From the NCBI GenBank assembly GCA_022495005.1, contig JAGYXB010001065.1:248001-312000 (forward strand): a stretch of 64,000 bases of DNA, given 5' to 3'. A model generated the notes under the pieces. That model saw only the letters and a list, made by a program, of their open reading frames with translations. It did no database searches and was not told the origin of the DNA. This stretch comes from Rhyacophila brunnea. Its lineage: Eukaryota > Arthropoda > Insecta > Trichoptera > Rhyacophilidae. This document shows positions 60,130 through 64,000 of the stretch, in pieces. Each line of letters opens with the position of its first letter. Positions within the stretch are counted from its first letter, which is position 1. The position numbers were made by a program, and so were the translations under genes.

Positions 60130-61010
60130 GACAGATCACATCATTGATGGCAAACTGACAACTACCGGCACTCTTCTGTCAGCTCGATCCATGTCAAGCC
60201 ATTATAGTCAACTAGTCTTCCACAATTACATTTTTGTACATGGTACAAAAGCGCACCAAGTCATAGATGAGTAAAGCATCATCATTGAGATGGTTAACAA
60301 GGTTGCATGAAAGAACCGACTCTCTCCGTGAAACTGCCATAAATCGAGCAGTCTTTGTGGGGTCGTTTAAAGAAGAGACAGTGTTTTTTTTTACTAGTTT
60401 AGACAATTGGATTGTCTCACTCTGTTTAGGTGGAAAGGTTTTCTGGTACAAGCACATTCGTGATGTTACATAATTTTTCTAACAATATACACTTTTACTC
60501 AATCAGTGGTTGGGAATATGGCCGTGGTCAGTTATTAATACATTTACATATTATATAATTATTTGTAATTACTATTATAATAAAATAAAATCTATCTTAA
60601 ATTAAATTTCAAGAAATGCTTATATATTATATACGATATAATACATTAAATGAGGTTACGTGTGCCTAGATAATAATGATAATGTGATAAGGAATTGATA
60701 TCGCTAAGTCATATAGTGAAAAAAACTATTTTTTTCAGTTTTTATTGTTCAAATTTATTAATCATTTGAGGTTACTTTATTTAATTCTTGAAATTTAGAC
60801 ATTTACCATTTAGAATCCACCACAACGGTGATAATTGTATTTTTTTCTTCGTTTGATTAGGGTTCCTCTCAATGTATGCCAAGAGCTTCTTTCAAATTTA
60901 CTTTCATCGAAAATTTTAAAAAAGTCAGTCTATAAAAGTCAAAAGAAAAGTCTATGGATTATTCAGTTTCAATATCCAATATCCACATACCCATAATTTT
61001 TCATTTTCAA
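60130..61010. other. Unrecognised sequence downstream of the last secure exon
   Basis: Two opposite-strand frames (60212-60457 -, 60267-60473 +) cover the GC-richer 60130-60460 block. I recognise neither. The block may be an old transposon piece next to the LINE end. Confidence 0.35.
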
Positions 61011-61020
61011 AGTTTATTAA

Positions 61021-61860
61021 GGGGGGACATGCTCAGCATAGGTCAAAATGGAGCTTTTGTTCTATTTTCAAAGCATGATCCTGGACATACCTTAAAAGTT
61101 GTAGATAATCTATTTATATAATTTTGAAATCTTATTATCCTTTATATTTATTTTAAACATTTGATGACTGTATAAAGTATTTTTATTACATAAAATAGTA
61201 TTCTTTTAAACCTCTCGCTCTAATGTTTTGGAATATAGTCATATTTCAGTACATAAATGTGCAGTGGTGTTAAGATTTTTTACATTTATTATTTTTAAAC
61301 GCATTTATAAAACCACCAGTAAAATTTATGTCGACATTATTATAGTGAAATATTTACAATAAAATAGTATATTGATAATCTCTGTGATCCCAAATTTGAC
61401 AAGAATTAGGCATTTTATTATTCAAAAAATGGGCAAGATTAACACATTTGAAGATAATTCTAAAGATACTTAATATAAGCTATGTCTTTGACTATTTAAT
61501 TGTGATAAATATCCTACGAATATTGATTCTTTTATAATAATTATTGACGTAAGAATAGGGTAGTCTTTTTTTCAATACGCCATTTCTTTTAGCATTCCCC
61601 AGTGGTTAAGCTACAACATACAGCCGTAGCCGTAAATTGACAAACTATAATTGAAGTAGGGAATAAAATGATGTTAACGCGCGTATTTGAACATGTACCG
61701 TTTAAAAAAAAATCGGTTAGGTAGCACCAGGTGAGCACGTCCGGCCTTAATGTGTGACCTGTGAACGAGACGGTCAAATGAAAAGTTTAAAAATATTAAT
61801 TATACAAAATATATATTTGCTCCTATTCCCAAGTCCCATTTTTTTTCTTCAAAAGATTAC
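61021..61860 (-). mobile_element. TTAA element copy A5, inverted
   Basis: TTAA at 61017-61020, then GGGGGGACATGCTCAGCATA, the complement of the A3 right end, and the whole A3 interior inverted. An inner terminus GAGCACGTCCGGCC lies next to TTAA at 61747-61750, and family sequence continues to about 61850 (CCTATTCCCAAGTCCCATTT). The outer left terminus of A3 is missing here. The frame 61589-61777 is the counterpart of the chance frame in A3. Confidence 0.78.
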
Positions 61861-61864
61861 ATTT

Positions 61865-64000
61865 TTTAAAAGTAGATTGGATTATTCATGGGTTTTAGCA
61901 TATTGATCGAAATTCTCATTAAACTGTTTTATGTAATTAAAGTTATACTTATACGACAATACAAATTTATGATTTACTGACAATATTGATATTTATTGAA
62001 AAAAATATTTATTATTATTCTATAACGAGGATCGACAATATTTTTATATTTCTAATATTTTTAATGGAATACTTTTTGTGATCAAGGATTATTTTATTAC
62101 ATACCTAATTAAATAGGTTACAGTAAGTAATAACCACTTAATGAAAAATATTTTGTCACGAGAAAATAAATCATCTAAGCTTCTTATTCTTCTTCGTTTT
62201 TTAGTGTATTTATTTAAGGTATTTTTTAAATCTTTGCTTGAATCAAATTCTGGTCATGATAATCCAACTCATTTCCTCATATATGGGTAGGTATCATATT
62301 TATTCTCCGATACGTTAGATGAAATATAACATGTTAGGTCTTGTCATCTACATACTATTATCACAAAATTCAAAATCTGTTTCAAATATTTATTAATGCG
62401 ATTTTACAGAAACAAAACTAAATACATACTAAAACTATATTAGAATTATCAAATAAAATTCAATTTTCAAAAACCATTTTAACAATAGTTTACTTAAATT
62501 GAAAAGTAATGAGGTAGATAATAAACATACTTACCCTTCTTTTATTAAGATGAAAGCAACTATTGTCAACTCAAGTAGAAAGCCGATACATTCGCAACGA
62601 CTGGTCCTACTTTTTCCGCCCTTCCCGTTGTTGTCTATGGATGACCTGTCATTGTTCTATATAGTGCTCATACTGGGGCGTCTGTCGTGTTCACACAGGG
62701 ATTGGTTTTATTTGGATAGATGAGTTACATGATAAATAATACACCACTAGCATTAAAACACCATCTATAATAATGTAATGCGTATATCAATACTACATAT
62801 TTTTTGGATATCGATATTACCACCGGTTTTTGTGTAAAGAACTAGTCTGACTTTGACAACTCTGATGAATAACAGGAATGTATATTATTCATAAAAAACA
62901 CTGATAGTTAATATAATATTTGATTTGAGAATTTTTTATACTTCAATTTGAAACGAGAAAGGGCGAATCAATATGTCAAGCAATCTGGGATCTGATTTTG
63001 ACAGCTGAACAGTGGATCACTCGTTGCTTGTGCAAAAAGATATGAATTTGAAAAGAGTGTTATCTAAAAAAAATGGCACTTATATAAACTGGAGCTTTCA
63101 GTGATGTTAATGGGGAAAGCAAAGAAGGTTCCATTTTATATATGCAATATCTGTAGAGTGTCTCTTATATTAGGTATTTACTTGATATTTCTAAATAATG
63201 ACTGCTTTTTTTGACGTGGTTTCTTTAGGTTTGGAACATAGGTCATGTACAAGGTCACGGTGCTAAACTCCGTCTAGTATCTCGTGCCGTACTTACTTCT
63301 CTCACTAACGACAGTGAACCGAATTTAATTGATTCCGAATATGTTCAACTTGTCTTCATAAAGTATTTATCTAAGATGATGGGTGTTTTCAGGAATATTG
63401 TATTTTAGATTCTGACTCAAAATCGATTACCAAATTAAATTGGAGATATCGAAATTTTTGCAGCCGTTGCTCATTAGTTTTGAATTAATCAAGTTTAAAA
63501 ATTCTTCTGTCATGTCCGTGCAAAAAATGAACCTAGACTATTCCCAATGATGCCTTGGTCACCGTCATGGTCGCATCATTGGCTTCAAACATGTCATCGA
63601 TGGTGCAGATGGTTAAAACAAAAAGACAGGTCATCACGTATTCCGCAGATTGAAGGATCATCGCAATATCCCAACTTTGTTATATTGTTATTGGTCTTAG
63701 TAGTTAATCTGATTCATATTTGCTCCATTTTCCTTCTAACTGATAAGTCCTGCTTCTCGTCTGGTACCATTGAGAACTGGTACTCTTTCTCTTTCTCGAT
63801 TTTAGAGATGATTGCATCGTGTATGTTCAAATAATAGATTAAATAAATTATTGTATCTATATATTCGATATCATCACATATTTGAACATCGGTGGATACT
63901 TCTCCATGGATATCTGGTGGTATGATTGTAGTCAGTATGTGCACTATTGCAACAACGGTCGGTTTCAAGCATTACATATATGTGGAATGTTCGTATGAAT
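61865..64000. other. Downstream region, no secure gene
   Basis: Short frames at 62499-62723 and 63547-63834 (+) and 63714-63968 (-) have no known motif. A 59-codon frame behind a splice-acceptor-like sequence lies at 63229-63408 and is discussed as a candidate terminal exon. Confidence 0.35.

Noticed and set aside
63547..63968. Frames on both strands near the right edge (95 and 84 codons)
   Set aside because: No motif, no family, overlapping each other; the - strand one looks charged and helical at its end but cannot be assigned.
1..64000. CRISPR arrays, rRNA genes, bacterial operons, LTR pairs
   Set aside because: No regularly spaced direct repeats, no rRNA blocks, no polycistronic gene layout and no long direct terminal repeats were seen.

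Overview
This window looks like AT-rich insect nuclear DNA. It holds one multi-exon protein gene on the + strand, spread over very long introns that are full of transposable elements. The best guess is a hemipteran of aphid type. The grounds are the base composition, a TTAGG-type (insect telomere) motif inside two palindromes, a Helitron with ends of the kind I associate with aphids, and the insect-like SLC5 protein. The taxon is inference. There is no bacterial, phage, CRISPR or operon structure.

The gene is an SLC5-family sodium:solute symporter, closest in motif content to the insect sodium-coupled monocarboxylate / multivitamin transporter group. Ten coding exons were found between 6832 and 59442. 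They join in frame at every junction and give about 483 residues without a stop. One of them (50313-50440, the conserved serine-rich sodium-site segment) is short and is hidden behind a longer chance reading frame on the other strand. The N-terminal exon or exons (start codon and first membrane segment, roughly 55-60 residues) must lie left of base 1. The C-terminal tail is not securely identified; a weak phase-compatible candidate is at 63229-63408. Introns run from about 0.9 kb to 20.5 kb.

Everything else that could be recognised is mobile-element sequence, mostly broken. Region by region: 1-4698 has two copies of a TTAA-flanked inverted-repeat element, the second split by a 3.1-kb Helitron whose protein is frameshifted and internally deleted. 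Positions 5641-6391 hold a 735-bp hAT-type element with a perfect 8-bp target duplication. The 20.5-kb first intron (6992-27521) carries SINE-like sequences with tRNA-like heads, two hAT transposase relics, LINE relics, two palindromic fold-back elements with telomere-like cores, a TIR element with a tRNA-Ile-like segment, and a three-level nest (LINE split by a short repeat, itself split by a TTAA element). Later introns hold a MITE with a SINE inside it (27747-28420), more TIR elements (31372, 39629, 56480), a hAT relic (40679), a LINE 3' end split by a hAT-type MITE (41690-42800), and further LINE 3' ends (43930, 53000, 59760). After the last exon, 61021-61860 is an inverted TTAA element.

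No new functional system was found. The signals most worth a second look are the two telomere-motif palindromes, the tRNA-like segment carried by a TIR element, the TTAA family with two alternative left ends, and the nests, which give relative insertion ages.
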